Source: Pectobacterium polaris
GTDB taxonomy: Bacteria; Pseudomonadota; Gammaproteobacteria; Enterobacterales; Enterobacteriaceae
Direction: 5' to 3'
Assembly: GCF_002307355.1 (NCBI RefSeq)
Contig: NZ_CP017481.1
Coordinates: 2,046,001 to 2,110,000 of the forward strand
DNA length: 64,000 nt
The notes beneath the pieces are model-generated. The model was given only the letters and a program-made list of their open reading frames with translations, ran no database searches and had not been told where the DNA came from. Each line of letters begins with the position of its first letter. Position 1 is the first letter of the stretch. The position numbers and the translations under genes were made by a program. Below are positions 48,162 to 58,304 of the stretch, in pieces.

Positions 48162-49310
48162 TCAGGCCGTGGCTGAACGCACTGTGGAAAGCTGTCGCAG
48201 CAGCGGAAATGCCTCTTTCATCCGCTCACCGCCGACCACAAAAGCGCGTAGCACCTGCTGACCATCCAGCGCTTTTGCTACCATCCCCTGTTCGTTCCAT
48301 TCCTGCTGCCAGTGCAAATCACCGCCGGTGGTATCGCCTGCCATCTGTAAGGGAAACAGCGGCGTCTTGATTTTTACCAGCATCGGCGGCAGCGTTAGCG
48401 TCTCACTGGCACCCAGCAGGTTTTTCGCCAGCGTAATCGCGCTGAGCTGAATCGGCTGCAGGAAAGGCAGGAGCTTACCACCAATCTCCGCGCAGTCGCC
48501 CAGCGCATAAATCAGTGGATCGGTGGTCTGCAACTGCGCATTGGTTTGAATGCCTTTTTGCACCGCCAAACCTGCTGCTTTCGCTAACTGCGTGTTGGCC
48601 TGTAAACCGATAGCGGAGAGGACTTCGTCCACCTCGACAGAACGACCATCGGTAAATGTGGCTTGTATGCCAGTTTCGGTTTTCTCCAACTGTTGCAGAG
48701 TCGTGTTCAGCAACAGCGAAACGCCCTGCTGCGTTAGCGTGAACTGTAGGCGCGCGCTGACTTCGGGCGGCATCAACGCGGGCAGAATGCTGCTGGCACA
48801 GTCAACCAGCGTGACCCGTTTTCCAGCGCGACCCAAATCCATCGCCAGCTCAGTCCCGATGAGTCCGGCACCGAGCACCAGTAGGCGTTCGGCCTGCCAG
48901 AGCCGACTTTCGTGGGTACGATATTCCTGCTGGCTATTGAGCGTCAGCATATGTTCGCGTCCCGGAATCGGCGGCACCATCGCACTGGCACCCGTTGCGA
49001 ACACCAGCTTGTGGTAATCGTAACGATCCGTGCCGCAGATGACCTGTTGCGCCTGGCGGTCAATGGCGGTGACGCGCGTATTTGCCAGCAGCGCAATGCG
49101 GTTTTCTTCAGCAAACGCGGTTGCCGACATCTTGGTCAGATCGTCGGCGTGCTGTTGCAGACCCATCACATGGCTTAGATCCGGCTTGTTGTACTCATCG
49201 CCGCTATCGGCAGTAATCAGGCGGATAGGGCAGTGCGCATCCAGCTTGCGCAGCTGTCGGATGAGCTGGCGGGCGGCAAAGCCCGCGCCAATAATCACGA
49301 TATCTTTCAT
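48162..49310 (-). CDS. norW: NADH:flavorubredoxin reductase
   Basis: This 382-residue FAD enzyme passes electrons from NADH to NorV for anaerobic nitric oxide reduction. FAD motif IVIIGAGFAARQLIRQLRK, NAD motif RLLVLGAGLIGTELAMDLGRAGK and the FAD-closing YALGDCAEI are present. ATG 49310 is preferred (AAGGAG six bases upstream); ATG 49313 is adjacent. The open frame upstream to 49532 runs antiparallel to nothing useful and overlaps norV. It is the second gene of norVW. Confidence 0.94.
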   Translation of the reverse strand: MKDIVIIGAGFAARQLIRQLRKLDAHCPIRLITADSGDEYNKPDLSHVMGLQQHADDLTKMSATAFAEENRIALLANTRVTAIDRQAQQVICGTDRYDYHKLVFATGASAMVPPIPGREHMLTLNSQQEYRTHESRLWQAERLLVLGAGLIGTELAMDLGRAGKRVTLVDCASSILPALMPPEVSARLQFTLTQQGVSLLLNTTLQQLEKTETGIQATFTDGRSVEVDEVLSAIGLQANTQLAKAAGLAVQKGIQTNAQLQTTDPLIYALGDCAEIGGKLLPFLQPIQLSAITLAKNLLGASETLTLPPMLVKIKTPLFPLQMAGDTTGGDLHWQQEWNEQGMVAKALDGQQVLRAFVVGGERMKEAFPLLRQLSTVRSATA

Positions 49311-49320
49311 CATCCTCTCC

Positions 49321-50850
49321 TTAGCGAATCGGATTGAAAACGTCTTTGCCCAGCCCACATTCCGGGCAGAGGAAGCTGTCTGGTACGTCCGACCACATGG
49401 TGCCTGGGGTGACATCCTGCATCGGTTCGCCGAGTGCCGGATCGTAGATCCACTGGCAGACGCTGCACACCATACAACCGTTTTCTGACTGTGCCGCTGG
49501 CTGTGCGGTTGACTGTGGCGCAGCGACTTCATTGCATCCGCAGGCGCTCTCGGCTGGGGCGCTCACATTCTGCGGGGCGGTGGTGGTTTGCGGTGCCGCA
49601 GCAGTCTGTTTTACGGGCGAGATGACGCGACGGGCAGGCGTGTCATCCAGCGGATGTAATGCCCACTGACGGGCGATTTCGCGACCGTGATTGCGGCAAA
49701 TTTCCAGCGCGGAACCATCAGGACGCCATTTGGTTTTCAGCGCCAGCGTGGTTTCAAAACCGGCATCCATCAGACGGGTTTGAACGCGGTCTACCGCACC
49801 GCCGTTCCAGCCGTAGCTACCGAACGCCGAGGCTTTCTTGTTTTGGAAACGCAGCCCGGTGATCTCTTCCAGCATGGCAGCGACCTTCGGCATCATCACG
49901 TTATTCATGGTGGATGAACCGACTAACACGCCTTTCGAGCGGAACACCTGTGTCAGGATTTCGTTCTTGTCGTGACGGGCGACGTTATAAATTTTTACCG
50001 CTACGCCGGGATCGACATCATTGATGCCTTGCGCAATGGCGTCAGCCATCATGCGGGTGTTATTGGACATGGTGTCGTAAAACAGCGTGATGCGATCTTC
50101 CTGATAGCTGTCCGCCCACTTCAGATACAGGTGGATGATCTGGGCCGGATCGTCACGCCATACCACGCCGTGTGAGGTTGCCACCATCGACAGCGGCAGG
50201 TTAAAGCCCAGCACTTCGTGGATCTTGGCGGTCACCAAGCGGCTGAACGGCGTCAGAATATTGGCGAAATAGCGCTGGCACTGCTCGAACAGTTCAGTTT
50301 GATCCACTTCGTCATTGAACAGGTGCTCATCGCAGTAGTGCTGACCGAACGCATCGTTACTGAACAGCACGGCATCTTCGGTCATGTAGGTCATCATGCT
50401 GTCCGGCCAGTGCAGCATTGGTGTTTCGATAAAGATCAGCTGCTTGCCGTTGCCGATATCCAGCGTGTCGCCAGTTTTGACCGTGTGGAAATTCCACTCA
50501 GGGTGGTGGTGGTGCCCAGTAATGGAATCGATCGCATTGTAGGTACAATAAATTGGCGTGTTGGGAATACGCGCCATCAGTTCGCTCAGTGCCCCGGCGT
50601 GATCCTCTTCGGCGTGGTTGATCACGATGTAGTCAATCGTGTTCAGATCCACTTCTGCCATCAGATTCTGCACAAACTCACGGCTGAATTTGTGATCGAC
50701 GGTATCGATCAGCACGGTTTTCTCTTCGCGGATCAGGTAGCTGTTGTAGCTACTGCCTTGCAGCGTCTTGTATTCGGTGCCGTGAAAATCACGAACTTCC
50801 CAGTCGCGTTGTCCAACCCAGTGGATATTGTTCTTAACGTGAATTGTCAT
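49321..50850 (-). CDS. norV: anaerobic nitric oxide reductase flavorubredoxin
   Basis: This enzyme reduces NO to nitrous oxide under anaerobiosis. The N-terminal beta-lactamase-like domain has diiron ligands His79, Glu81, Asp83 and His84 ([10 protein letters not shown]). The flavodoxin domain ([20 protein letters not shown]) follows at about 255-395, and a C-terminal rubredoxin carries two CxxC knuckles (CMVCSVC, CPEC). At 509 residues it is about 30 longer than E. coli NorV because of an Ala/Pro/Gln/Thr-rich linker before the rubredoxin. Confidence 0.95.
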   Translation of the reverse strand: MTIHVKNNIHWVGQRDWEVRDFHGTEYKTLQGSSYNSYLIREEKTVLIDTVDHKFSREFVQNLMAEVDLNTIDYIVINHAEEDHAGALSELMARIPNTPIYCTYNAIDSITGHHHHPEWNFHTVKTGDTLDIGNGKQLIFIETPMLHWPDSMMTYMTEDAVLFSNDAFGQHYCDEHLFNDEVDQTELFEQCQRYFANILTPFSRLVTAKIHEVLGFNLPLSMVATSHGVVWRDDPAQIIHLYLKWADSYQEDRITLFYDTMSNNTRMMADAIAQGINDVDPGVAVKIYNVARHDKNEILTQVFRSKGVLVGSSTMNNVMMPKVAAMLEEITGLRFQNKKASAFGSYGWNGGAVDRVQTRLMDAGFETTLALKTKWRPDGSALEICRNHGREIARQWALHPLDDTPARRVISPVKQTAAAPQTTTAPQNVSAPAESACGCNEVAAPQSTAQPAAQSENGCMVCSVCQWIYDPALGEPMQDVTPGTMWSDVPDSFLCPECGLGKDVFNPIR

Positions 50851-50896
50851 GTTCTGAAACCTCAGTAGTCATAGTCGGGAATATGCTGTAGAGATT

Positions 50897-50910
50897 GCAG
50901 GAAGTGTGCC
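50897..50910 (-). promoter_or_regulatory. sigma-54 promoter of norVW
   Basis: On the minus strand GGCACACTTCCTGC has the exact GG-N10-GC of a -24/-12 promoter, within TTGGCAC...TGCAA. It lies between the NorR sites and norV. Confidence 0.88.
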
Positions 50911-50954
50911 AATTTTTAATGTATTGATTTATAACGCTTTAATAAATAGTGATT

Positions 50955-51010
50955 GTCAAAATGACATGCTTTATCTATTGTCTTAATGACACAGGCTCTG
51001 TCATTAGGAC
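50955..51010. promoter_or_regulatory. three NorR enhancer sites
   Basis: GTCAAAATGAC (50955-50965), GTCTTAATGAC (50980-50990) and GTCATTAGGAC (51000-51010) each fit the NorR GT-N7-AC consensus, as three sites do in E. coli. The third site is within six bases of the norR start and covers its ribosome site, which would permit autorepression. Confidence 0.88.
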
Positions 51011-51015
51011 ACACC

Positions 51016-52554
51016 ATGACACTCTCTATTAACGCCCTTGCCCGCATTGCCATCGAGCTGCAAATGGGGCTATCGAATCAGGATCGTTTCCAGCGTTTAA
51101 TCAACAGCCTGCGCCAGCTGTTGCGCTGTGATGCCTCGGCGCTGCTGCGTTACGAGAATCAGCTGTTCCGTCCGTTGGCGATCGACGGTCTGGCACCGGA
51201 CGTGCTGGGGCGACGTTTTCGCCTGTCCGATCATCCCCGTCTGGAGGCGATTGCTCGCGCGGGTGACGTAGTGCGCTTTCCGGCGGACAGCCAGCTTCCT
51301 GATCCCTATGACGGTCTGATCCCCAGTCAGGAAGATCTTAAGGTGCATGCCTGCGTCGGCCTGCCGCTGTTTGCCAATCAGAACCTGATCGGGGCGCTGA
51401 CCGTGGACGGCATGGATCCTTGCCAGTTCGACCATTTTAGCGATGAAGAACTGCGGCTGGTGGGGGCAATGGCGGCGGCGGCGCTGAGCAACGCGCTGCT
51501 GATGGAGCGTCTTGAGCGACAGTTGCCCGCACCGGTTCGTGCTGAAAGCCCGGCAGCGGAAAGCGTCGAGGAAATGGTTGGGCTGTCGGAACCGATGCAG
51601 CGGTTGAAGAAAGAGGTCGATATCGTCGCAGGTTCCGACCTTAACGTATTGATTATGGGGGAAACCGGCGTTGGTAAAGAGCTGGTGGCGCGGGCGATTC
51701 ATCGCGGTTCCAGCCGGGCAAGTCATCCTCTGGTGTACCTGAACTGTGCCGCGCTGCCGGAGTCGGTCGCGGAGAGCGAGCTGTTTGGTCATGTGAAGGG
51801 CGCGTTTACCGGAGCAATCCACCATCGAACCGGCAAGTTTGAAATGGCGGATAATGGCACGCTGTTTCTGGATGAGATTGGCGAACTGTCGCTGACGCTA
51901 CAGGCTAAGCTGCTGCGCGTATTGCAGTATGGCGATCTCCAGCGCGTAGGTGATGACAGTAGCCTGAAAGTGAACGTGCGCGTGCTGGCGGCAACTAACC
52001 GCGATTTGCGACAGGCGGTGCTGGATGGCGCTTTCCGTGCTGATTTGTTTCACCGTCTGAGCGTGTTCCCGCTGTCTGTACCACCATTGCGCGAGCGTCG
52101 TCAGGATGTGGCGCTGTTGGCTGGATTCTTCTGTGAACGTAGCCGTGCGCAGCTGGGGCTGGCACGACTGGCGTTGACGGCAGACGCGGGGGCGCTGTTG
52201 GAACAGTACGACTGGCCGGGGAACGTGCGCGAGCTGGAACACGCTATTTACCGCGCCACCGTGCTGGCGAGAGCAGGGCAGGAATCGGGCGAGGTGCTGT
52301 TAGGCCCTGAGCATTTCAATCTCGAACTTCCTTCCCAGCCCGTTCATGCGACCCCCGGCTCATCGAGCGCTATCGACACCGCGCCGGCGTATTTCATCAG
52401 CGGCGGCCTGCGAGAGGCAACGGACGACTATCAGCGTCGGATCATCCAACAAACGCTTGCACGCCATGAAGGTAACTGGTCATCCTGCGCAAGAGAACTG
52501 GAAATGGACAGCGGCAACCTGCACCGTTTGGCAAAGCGGTTAGGCATCAAATAA
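51016..52554 (+). CDS. norR: NO-responsive sigma-54 activator NorR
   Basis: This 512-residue activator of norVW senses NO through a non-heme iron in its N-terminal GAF domain (residues about 1-185). The AAA+ domain (about 190-430) has Walker A ([14 protein letters not shown]) and the sigma-54 contact loop GAFTGA. A C-terminal Fis-type helix-turn-helix ([23 protein letters not shown]) binds the three sites in its own promoter gap. ATG 51016 is used (AGGA upstream); an in-frame start at 50986 is not conserved. Confidence 0.95.
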   Translation: MTLSINALARIAIELQMGLSNQDRFQRLINSLRQLLRCDASALLRYENQLFRPLAIDGLAPDVLGRRFRLSDHPRLEAIARAGDVVRFPADSQLPDPYDGLIPSQEDLKVHACVGLPLFANQNLIGALTVDGMDPCQFDHFSDEELRLVGAMAAAALSNALLMERLERQLPAPVRAESPAAESVEEMVGLSEPMQRLKKEVDIVAGSDLNVLIMGETGVGKELVARAIHRGSSRASHPLVYLNCAALPESVAESELFGHVKGAFTGAIHHRTGKFEMADNGTLFLDEIGELSLTLQAKLLRVLQYGDLQRVGDDSSLKVNVRVLAATNRDLRQAVLDGAFRADLFHRLSVFPLSVPPLRERRQDVALLAGFFCERSRAQLGLARLALTADAGALLEQYDWPGNVRELEHAIYRATVLARAGQESGEVLLGPEHFNLELPSQPVHATPGSSSAIDTAPAYFISGGLREATDDYQRRIIQQTLARHEGNWSSCARELEMDSGNLHRLAKRLGIK

Positions 52555-52558
52555 AAAA

Positions 52559-52580
52559 CGCCCCGAAAATCGGGGCGTTG
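52559..52580 (+). terminator. norR terminator, also left copy of a 22-bp direct repeat
   Basis: CGCCCCGA and TCGGGGCG form a hairpin five bases after the norR stop. Only a short TT follows. The same 22 bases recur at 52747-52768. Confidence 0.75.
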
Positions 52581-52603
52581 AGGTTGCTGACAAAGCCCGC
52601 AGA

Positions 52604-52742
52604 GCGGGGTAACGGATAGATCGTAAAGACGCTGCAAGTACGTCCCTGTAAGCTCGGATTGCGCCATCCCTGGCGCAAACGCTTTACTCTTCTATTCCGT
52701 TACTCCCGTTTTCATTCGGCAAATAGGTTTGTGAACGGTCTG
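52604..52742 (+). repeat. about 140-bp palindromic repeat, copy B
   Basis: It is the inverted counterpart of the element at 26041-26180. GTAACGGATAGATCGTAAAG at the left and CTTTACTCTTCTATTCCG at the right are imperfect inverted arms; TTGCGCCATCCCTGGCGCAA forms a perfect inner hairpin. It sits between convergent norR and fumA and is bracketed by two copies of the 22-bp terminator sequence. Confidence 0.85.
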
Positions 52743-52746
52743 AACG

Positions 52747-52768
52747 CGCCCCGAAAATCGGGGCGTTG
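52747..52768 (+). repeat. right copy of the 22-bp terminator-like direct repeat
   Basis: It is identical to 52559-52580 over 22 bases (CGCCCCGAAAATCGGGGCGT plus TG). It can fold as a second hairpin and may terminate fumA transcription from the other side. Confidence 0.85.
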
Positions 52769-52811
52769 GCACACGAAATATCGCCTAACCTCTAATTACT
52801 ACAGGACTGAG

Positions 52812-54455
52812 TTAACCGCATTTCACGCACTTGGCGCTCTGGATCACCTGGAAGAAATCATTGCCTTTATCATCGACCAGAATAAAGGCAGGGAAATCTT
52901 CGACTTCGATTTTCCAGATGGCTTCCATTCCCAGTTCCGGGTATTCCACGCAGGTCAGGCTCTTGATGCTGTTCTGCGCCAGAATCGCGGCCGGGCCGCC
53001 GATGCTGCCGAGGTAAAAACCGCCGTGTTTATGACACGCGTCGGTTACCTGCTGACTGCGGTTGCCTTTCGCCAGCATGATCATGCTGCCGCCGTTGGCT
53101 TGCAGTAAATCAACATAGGAATCCATGCGGCCAGCGGTGGTTGGGCCTAACGAGCCGGACGGGTAGCCTTCTGGCGTTTTCGCCGGGCCCGCATAGTAAA
53201 TCGGGTGATCTTTGATGTACTGCGGCAGGCCTTCGCCGTTATCCAGACGTTCCTTCAGCTTGGCGTGAGCAATGTCACGACCCACGATGATGGTGCCGGT
53301 CAGCGAAAGACGGGTGGATACCGGATACTGTGACAGCGTTTTCAGGATCTCAGCCATCGGACGGTTCAGGTCGATTTTAACCGCATCGCCTTCACCCGTT
53401 TCACGCAGATGTTCAGGAATATATTTACCCGGATTCTGCTCTAACTGCTCCAGCCAGACGCCCATGCGGTTGATCTTGCCTTTGATGTTACGGTCAGCGG
53501 AACAGGACACGCCCATACCGACCGGACAAGATGCGCCGTGGCGCGGCAGGCGGATAATCCGCACGTCGTGCGCAAAGTATTTACCGCCAAACTGTGCGCC
53601 CAGACCCAGGTCGCGTGCAGCTTCCAGAATCTCTTGTTCCAGCGCGACATCGCGGAATGCCTGACCGTGCTCGTTGCCTTCGGTCGGCAGCTCGTCGTAG
53701 TACTTGGTTGACGCCAGCTTAACGGTTTTCAGCGTAGTTTCTGCTGAGGTGCCGCCAATGACAAATGCGATATGGTACGGCGGGCAAGCCGCGGTGCCCA
53801 GCGAGCGCATTTTCTCGATCAGGAAGCTTTTCAGTTTACCCGGCGTCAGCAGCGCTTTGGTTTCCTGATACAGGTAGGTTTTGTTGGCTGAACCGCCACC
53901 TTTGGTGACGAACAGGAATTTATAGTCTTTGCCTTCGGTGCTGTAGAGATCAATCTGCGCGGGCAGGTTGGTGCCGGTGTTAACTTCGTTATACATATCC
54001 AGCGCGGCGTTCTGCGAGTAGCGCAGGTTGTCTTCAATGAACGTGTTGTACACACCTTTGGACAGCGCTTCGGCATCATTACCGCCCGTCCAGACGTTCT
54101 GGCCTTTTTTACCGACAATAATTGCCGTACCGGTATCCTGACAGGTCGGCAGGATGCCTTTGGCGGAAATTTCTGAGTTGCGCAGGAATTGCAGAGCAAC
54201 GTATTTATCGTTTTCGCTGGCTTCTGGGTCGTGAAGAATATCGGCAACTTGCTGCTGGTGAGCGGGGCGGAGCATGAAAGAGGCATCGTGGAAGGCTTGC
54301 TGCGCCAGAAGGGTCAACGCGGCTGGATCGATCTTCAGGATGTCCTGACCTTCAAATTGCGCGACAGAGACAAAGTCGGTGCTCAACAGGCGATATTCGG
54401 TGTCATCTTTACTGAGTGGAAACGGATCTTGGTAATAGAAGGGTTTATTCGACAT
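52812..54455 (-). CDS. fumA: class I fumarate hydratase
   Basis: This 547-residue [4Fe-4S] enzyme of the citric acid cycle interconverts fumarate and malate. [19 protein letters not shown] holds one cluster cysteine, and [37 protein letters not shown] and [19 protein letters not shown] are family blocks. It has the length of E. coli FumA/FumB, and these two cannot be told apart by eye. It is monocistronic. Confidence 0.95.
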   Translation of the reverse strand: MSNKPFYYQDPFPLSKDDTEYRLLSTDFVSVAQFEGQDILKIDPAALTLLAQQAFHDASFMLRPAHQQQVADILHDPEASENDKYVALQFLRNSEISAKGILPTCQDTGTAIIVGKKGQNVWTGGNDAEALSKGVYNTFIEDNLRYSQNAALDMYNEVNTGTNLPAQIDLYSTEGKDYKFLFVTKGGGSANKTYLYQETKALLTPGKLKSFLIEKMRSLGTAACPPYHIAFVIGGTSAETTLKTVKLASTKYYDELPTEGNEHGQAFRDVALEQEILEAARDLGLGAQFGGKYFAHDVRIIRLPRHGASCPVGMGVSCSADRNIKGKINRMGVWLEQLEQNPGKYIPEHLRETGEGDAVKIDLNRPMAEILKTLSQYPVSTRLSLTGTIIVGRDIAHAKLKERLDNGEGLPQYIKDHPIYYAGPAKTPEGYPSGSLGPTTAGRMDSYVDLLQANGGSMIMLAKGNRSQQVTDACHKHGGFYLGSIGGPAAILAQNSIKSLTCVEYPELGMEAIWKIEVEDFPAFILVDDKGNDFFQVIQSAKCVKCG

Positions 54456-54944
54456 TTTTTTCTCACTTGCAATTGCATCAATTAGTAAATTTTCACCTTA
54501 TAGGATTCAGCATCTTATTATTAAGGCGTATTACTGCAGCACTACAGGGATGTCTCGAATACAAAAGTAGTAATCACCATAATAGTATGGTTTTTTGTCG
54601 GGAAGTACTACTTTGGTACATCACAATAATAATGATGTCGTGCATTATTTTCTCTGTGACTGATGAGCGAAACCGCCGCACGGCTCGGGTTTCCGCGGAC
54701 AGGCAACTCAGGAAAATGCGTATGGTTTAGCGTGAAAATATTTCTCTTTTAATTGGCTTAATTAAGTAAAGTAAATGGTGAAATTAAAAACAATAACCAT
54801 TTCATCTTTAATGTTATTCGTTGGCGATATAAAGAAACTGTTATTGGTTTTTTATCGCTTCATGGAAAAACAGGCAGATCACCAAAGCCACTGCGCGGTG
54901 ACAGAGGTGATGACGGATGTGATGTTGCCAATACAGTGACGGCG
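54456..54944. other. intergenic region between fumA and the LysR-type gene
   Basis: This AT-rich stretch of about 490 bases contains the fumA promoter region on its left side and the end of the LysR-type transcript on its right. No homologous open frame, RNA gene or clear regulatory motif was found. Confidence 0.45.
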
Positions 54945-55823
54945 TTATGGCGGCGTAGTCTCTTGTTGGGCAAGGAGATTGTCGATCATCCATAGTCCTG
55001 CTGGGCCGGGTGGATGGGGTTTGGACCAGACAACGTCCACGTCAATCCACTGTGGCCAGCCCGTGACAGGCAGCTCCACCAGTTTTCGCTGGTCGTATTG
55101 CGCCACCAGCCAGCGTGGCAGAATGCTCCAGCCGTGCCCCTGCTGCGCCATTTCCAATAGCATCAGGTAGGACGGCGCAGACCAGACGATCCCTTCCGGT
55201 TGCAGCCGATCGCTGCGTTTATAGGTATTGAGATAGAGCTGGCGGATTGTCGCCAACTGACTGCGCGTTACGGTTTTTTCCGTTGCGAGCGGGTGCGCTG
55301 CCGACACAAAGATGGCCATGTCGGTTTTGACCTGCAAACGCGCGGCGGCAATGTCGGTCGGGTAATCCGCCTGAGTGCGCACTAGCCCGACATGCGCACG
55401 GTTTGTTTGCAGCAGATCGATCACGTCATCGCCTTCTGCAATCAGGCATTCAAATTCAATATCAGGAAAATGATGGGCGAAACGCTGAAGCACGGGTTCG
55501 TAGTGGGGCGCTTGCCAGATATCGGACAGCACAAACGTCAGGCGGGGTTCGATATGGTCGGCTAAACGGATCGCCAGCCCATCCAGTTCTTCGCTGGCGG
55601 ATAAGATCGCCTGTACGTGGGAAAGCACTTTTCTGCCTGCCAGCGTGAGCACCGGCTGGTGACCGGATCGATCAAACAGCGTCAGCCCCAGATCGGCTTC
55701 CAGATTGGCGATGGCCGCGCTGATCGTGGACTGGCTTTTATGCAATCGCCGTGCGGCGGCGGAAAACGAGCCCGCATCAACGGTGGTCACAAAAGCCAAC
55801 AAGGATTCCGGTGAATATCGCAT
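54945..55823 (-). CDS. LysR-family transcriptional regulator
   Basis: This 292-residue regulator has the N-terminal winged helix (LLAFVTTVDAGSFSAAARRLHKSQSTISAAIANLEADLGLTLFDRS, residues 5-50) and the usual LysR effector domain. It is divergent from a PACE efflux gene, an arrangement seen for AceR-AceI, so it probably controls that gene (inference). An ERIC element begins eight bases upstream of the ATG, so the ribosome site AGGG and the whole leader derive from the repeat. Confidence 0.88.
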   Translation of the reverse strand: MRYSPESLLAFVTTVDAGSFSAAARRLHKSQSTISAAIANLEADLGLTLFDRSGHQPVLTLAGRKVLSHVQAILSASEELDGLAIRLADHIEPRLTFVLSDIWQAPHYEPVLQRFAHHFPDIEFECLIAEGDDVIDLLQTNRAHVGLVRTQADYPTDIAAARLQVKTDMAIFVSAAHPLATEKTVTRSQLATIRQLYLNTYKRSDRLQPEGIVWSAPSYLMLLEMAQQGHGWSILPRWLVAQYDQRKLVELPVTGWPQWIDVDVVWSKPHPPGPAGLWMIDNLLAQQETTPP

Positions 55824-55830
55824 TTTTATC

Positions 55831-55957
<127 letters not shown>

Positions 55958-56031
55958 TCGTTTTTATCGATGGAATCTAACTGTACTCTACCACCTTATG
56001 CGATGAAAATAGCCGCAGTCAGAACCAAACA

Positions 56032-56523
56032 ATGAATAAAAGTGAATGTGCTATGCAAAACAAAACCAACAAAACGTTACGTGAACGTGTGTACCATGCG
56101 GTGGGCTTTGAGCTAATCGCGTTGACGATCTGTGCGCCAGCGGGTGCCTGGCTGCTGAATAAGCCGCTGTTCGATATGGGCGCACTGGCAATCATGCTGT
56201 CCAGCGTCGCGATGATCTGGAATATGATCTACAACTCGATATTCGATCGCCTATGGCCAGCGGATCGCGTTAAGCGTCGGCTGCCGATTCGTATCGCTCA
56301 CGCGCTGGGGTTTGAAGGCGGCTTTATCCTGATCGGTCTGCCGCTGGCGGCGTGGATGCTGAACGTCACGCTGTGGCAGGCGCTGATGGTGGAGATCGGC
56401 TTCTTCCTGTTCTTCCTGCCGTACACCGTGGTGTACAACTGGGCTTACGATACGCTGCGGGAACGCATTATGAACCGCCGCCATCACGCTCAGCAGGTTT
56501 CAGCCAGTTCTCGTCTGCGCTAA
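56032..56523 (+). CDS. PACE-family multidrug/biocide efflux protein
   Basis: This 163-residue inner-membrane protein is built from two tandem bacterial transmembrane-pair domains, four helices in all (LRERVYHAVGFELIALTICAPAGAWLL and RIAHALGFEGGFILIGLPLAAWML as the two repeats, NMIYNSIFDRLWP and YNWAYDTLRERI as matching ends). This is the AceI/PACE architecture that exports chlorhexidine and, naturally, short-chain diamines. An internal ATG at 56053 could be the true start. The regulator is probably the divergent LysR gene. Confidence 0.92.
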   Translation: MNKSECAMQNKTNKTLRERVYHAVGFELIALTICAPAGAWLLNKPLFDMGALAIMLSSVAMIWNMIYNSIFDRLWPADRVKRRLPIRIAHALGFEGGFILIGLPLAAWMLNVTLWQALMVEIGFFLFFLPYTVVYNWAYDTLRERIMNRRHHAQQVSASSRLR

Positions 56524-56546
56524 TTTGTCTGTGTTAATTCCGCGCG

Positions 56547-57209
56547 TTACCGGTGTGTCAGCTTAAAGCTCTGATACGCCGGTAGTTCAAGCGAACGCCA
56601 TAAATACCAGGATGCCACCGTGCGATAAGGCTGACAGTGCAGGCTCAGTGCCTGTAACTCGCGCGGTTTCGGCATGTCCTGCAAATCGTAGACGTAGCGC
56701 AACCCCTGCCGAATACCGAGATCGTCGAGCGGCATGATGTCGGTGCGTTCCAGCGAGTAAATCAAAAACATTTCGACCGTCCAGCGCCCGATCCCCTTGA
56801 GCGACGTCAACTGCTGAATGAGCGTGTCATCATCCCTCTCTGCGGCCTGTTCGAGGCTGGGCACCAAACCGCTCAGCGCACCTTGGGCGATGCCATGCAG
56901 CGTATCCGCTTTACGGGCGGAAAAACCGCACTGCCGTAGCGTGTCGGTGGAACAGGCCAGTATCTGTTCCGGGGTGGGAAAGACATCGTCATGTACTCGT
57001 AGGAGTTTCGCGACCATCGCATCCCCGGCACGCGTCGTTAGCTGCTGATAGGCAACCGCACGCATCAGCGCTTCATAAGGTTCCCGATGTGGCGCGGTCT
57101 GATGGCGACAGTCGCCAATCTGTTCGATCAGGCTGGCCCAGCGTGTATTGATGGCGCTGAGATGGTTTTTGGCATGCTGCGTGAAATCCGACGGCGAGTG
57201 GGATGGCAT
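56547..57209 (-). CDS. DNA-3-methyladenine glycosylase II (AlkA-like)
   Basis: This 220-residue base-excision glycosylase removes alkylated bases. The helix-hairpin-helix and catalytic region reads LTSLKGIGRWTVEMFLIY followed by IMPLDDLGIRQGLR, with the catalytic aspartate in PLDD. It lacks the N-terminal domain of E. coli AlkA (282 residues) and is the compact form. ATG 57209 is used; the open frame to 57278 is not conserved. An Ada-box-like sequence lies at 57295-57307, so it may belong to the adaptive response with ada-alkB nearby. Confidence 0.9.
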   Translation of the reverse strand: MPSHSPSDFTQHAKNHLSAINTRWASLIEQIGDCRHQTAPHREPYEALMRAVAYQQLTTRAGDAMVAKLLRVHDDVFPTPEQILACSTDTLRQCGFSARKADTLHGIAQGALSGLVPSLEQAAERDDDTLIQQLTSLKGIGRWTVEMFLIYSLERTDIMPLDDLGIRQGLRYVYDLQDMPKPRELQALSLHCQPYRTVASWYLWRSLELPAYQSFKLTHR

Positions 57210-57294
57210 AAACGACTTCCGTGATGAGAACGCAAAGGACAGAAAACGAGCATAGGAGATTGCCGCACAGCGCGCCATGTGGGAAGACGATTCG

Positions 57295-57307
57295 AATGAA
57301 AAAGCAA
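57295..57307 (+). promoter_or_regulatory. Ada-box-like site upstream of the glycosylase gene
   Basis: AATGAAAAAGCAA fits the AAT-N6-GCAA pattern bound by methylated Ada. It stands 86 bases upstream of the glycosylase ATG in reverse orientation relative to that gene, as I recall for E. coli alkA. The surrounding 23 bases recur at 58283-58305 with one difference. Confidence 0.6.
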
Positions 57308-57363
57308 GCCGTGCCGATGGTGATGATACGTAGTAGTGGGAACTGCCGGAGGAGGGGATATTT

Positions 57364-57384
57364 CAGCGGCAGGCTATGCCGCTG
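57364..57384 (-). terminator. hairpin after the YrdC-like gene
   Basis: CAGCGGCA and TGCCGCTG form an eight-pair stem, nine bases beyond the stop codon of the minus-strand gene. The T content after it is poor. Confidence 0.5.
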
Positions 57385-57392
57385 TTATGCGA

Positions 57393-58172
57393 TTAATAAT
57401 ACTCGCCGTGGCGATAGTCCCAGGTGGTGAAGGTATCAGACAGTAGCGACATCACCTTATCCACATCCAGCCCTTTACGTATCAGCGCCGGGCACGGATA
57501 TACGCTCCGCCTCCCTTTCTGTTCCGGTATCAGCTGACCTTCCGTATCCACCATCGACACCATCACGCCTTGCTCGTAGCGTGTGTCATGGGACTTATTC
57601 GGCTGGATAGATTTCACGTAATCGTCGGCTTCGATAATCAGATCGGCAAAGGCACTGATCCGTTCACCGATCCCCTCCACTTCGCCCCGATTGCCTTTGC
57701 CTGACGGGTTAGCTGAACTGGCAAAGGTTAATTTACCGTACTTTTCCCACAGCTCCTGCGTGAGGATTTCGCTCGGTTTACCGAACTTAATTACGAAACA
57801 ACTGGTTTTGCGATCGTCCATCATCAGCGCTTTCGAGCCGTCTTTGGGGATACGCACTAATGCGCTGTCGTGCCAGGGAAGGATGCAGCCCAGCAGCACG
57901 TCGGCATCCCAATGGCGTTGATATAACTGTTCGATTTCTGGGTTTAGCTGTGCCAGCGCTTTCAACTGCGCGATGGATCCACACAGCACGACACCCGGCT
58001 TGCTTCGGCTGCGCTGTTTGGCATCAAATTTGCGCTCCAGCCCGGCCTTATCTGAAGCCATGATGATGTAACCCACCTTGGTGGGCGAAACGATGATTCC
58101 CCCACCGCGTGACATAATCTGCACCGCATCGTCATGCAAACCGCCATTCCAGTGAACTTTACTTCCACTCAT
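57393..58172 (-). CDS. Sua5/YciO/YrdC-family protein
   Basis: This 259-residue protein has the YrdC-like fold. Typical stretches are IMSRGGGIIVSPTKVGYIIMASDKAGLERKF, VRIPKDG and KLTFASSANPSGKGNRGEVEGI. TsaC/Sua5 members make threonylcarbamoyl-AMP for tRNA modification, but this paralogue diverges in the N-terminal motif and is longer than E. coli TsaC (190), so its substrate is uncertain. It lies between the glycosylase and ada on the minus strand. Confidence 0.8.
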   Translation of the reverse strand: MSGSKVHWNGGLHDDAVQIMSRGGGIIVSPTKVGYIIMASDKAGLERKFDAKQRSRSKPGVVLCGSIAQLKALAQLNPEIEQLYQRHWDADVLLGCILPWHDSALVRIPKDGSKALMMDDRKTSCFVIKFGKPSEILTQELWEKYGKLTFASSANPSGKGNRGEVEGIGERISAFADLIIEADDYVKSIQPNKSHDTRYEQGVMVSMVDTEGQLIPEQKGRRSVYPCPALIRKGLDVDKVMSLLSDTFTTWDYRHGEYY

Positions 58173-58291
58173 GTTGCCTCCTGATTGCTGAGAAAAAGCT
58201 GAGTCTCACCGTGTACCATTTATTCGCATCACAGATTTGTTCAAAAAGTAACCGACAATGTCGGCGGAAATATCAACATCGGGACGATCCG

Positions 58292-58304
58292 AATGAAAAA
58301 GCAA
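58292..58304 (+). promoter_or_regulatory. Ada-box-like site upstream of ada
   Basis: AATGAAAAAGCAA again fits AAT-N6-GCAA, in the same orientation as ada and 147 bases before its ATG. This suggests the autoregulatory site of the adaptive response. Confidence 0.65.

Noticed and set aside
49311..49532. Long N-terminal extension of norW
   Set aside because: It overlaps norV almost entirely and is rich in Ser/His/Arg; the ribosome site AAGGAG points to 49310.
54416..54730. 104-codon open frame upstream of fumA
   Set aside because: It begins inside the antisense of fumA and shows no homology or ribosome site.
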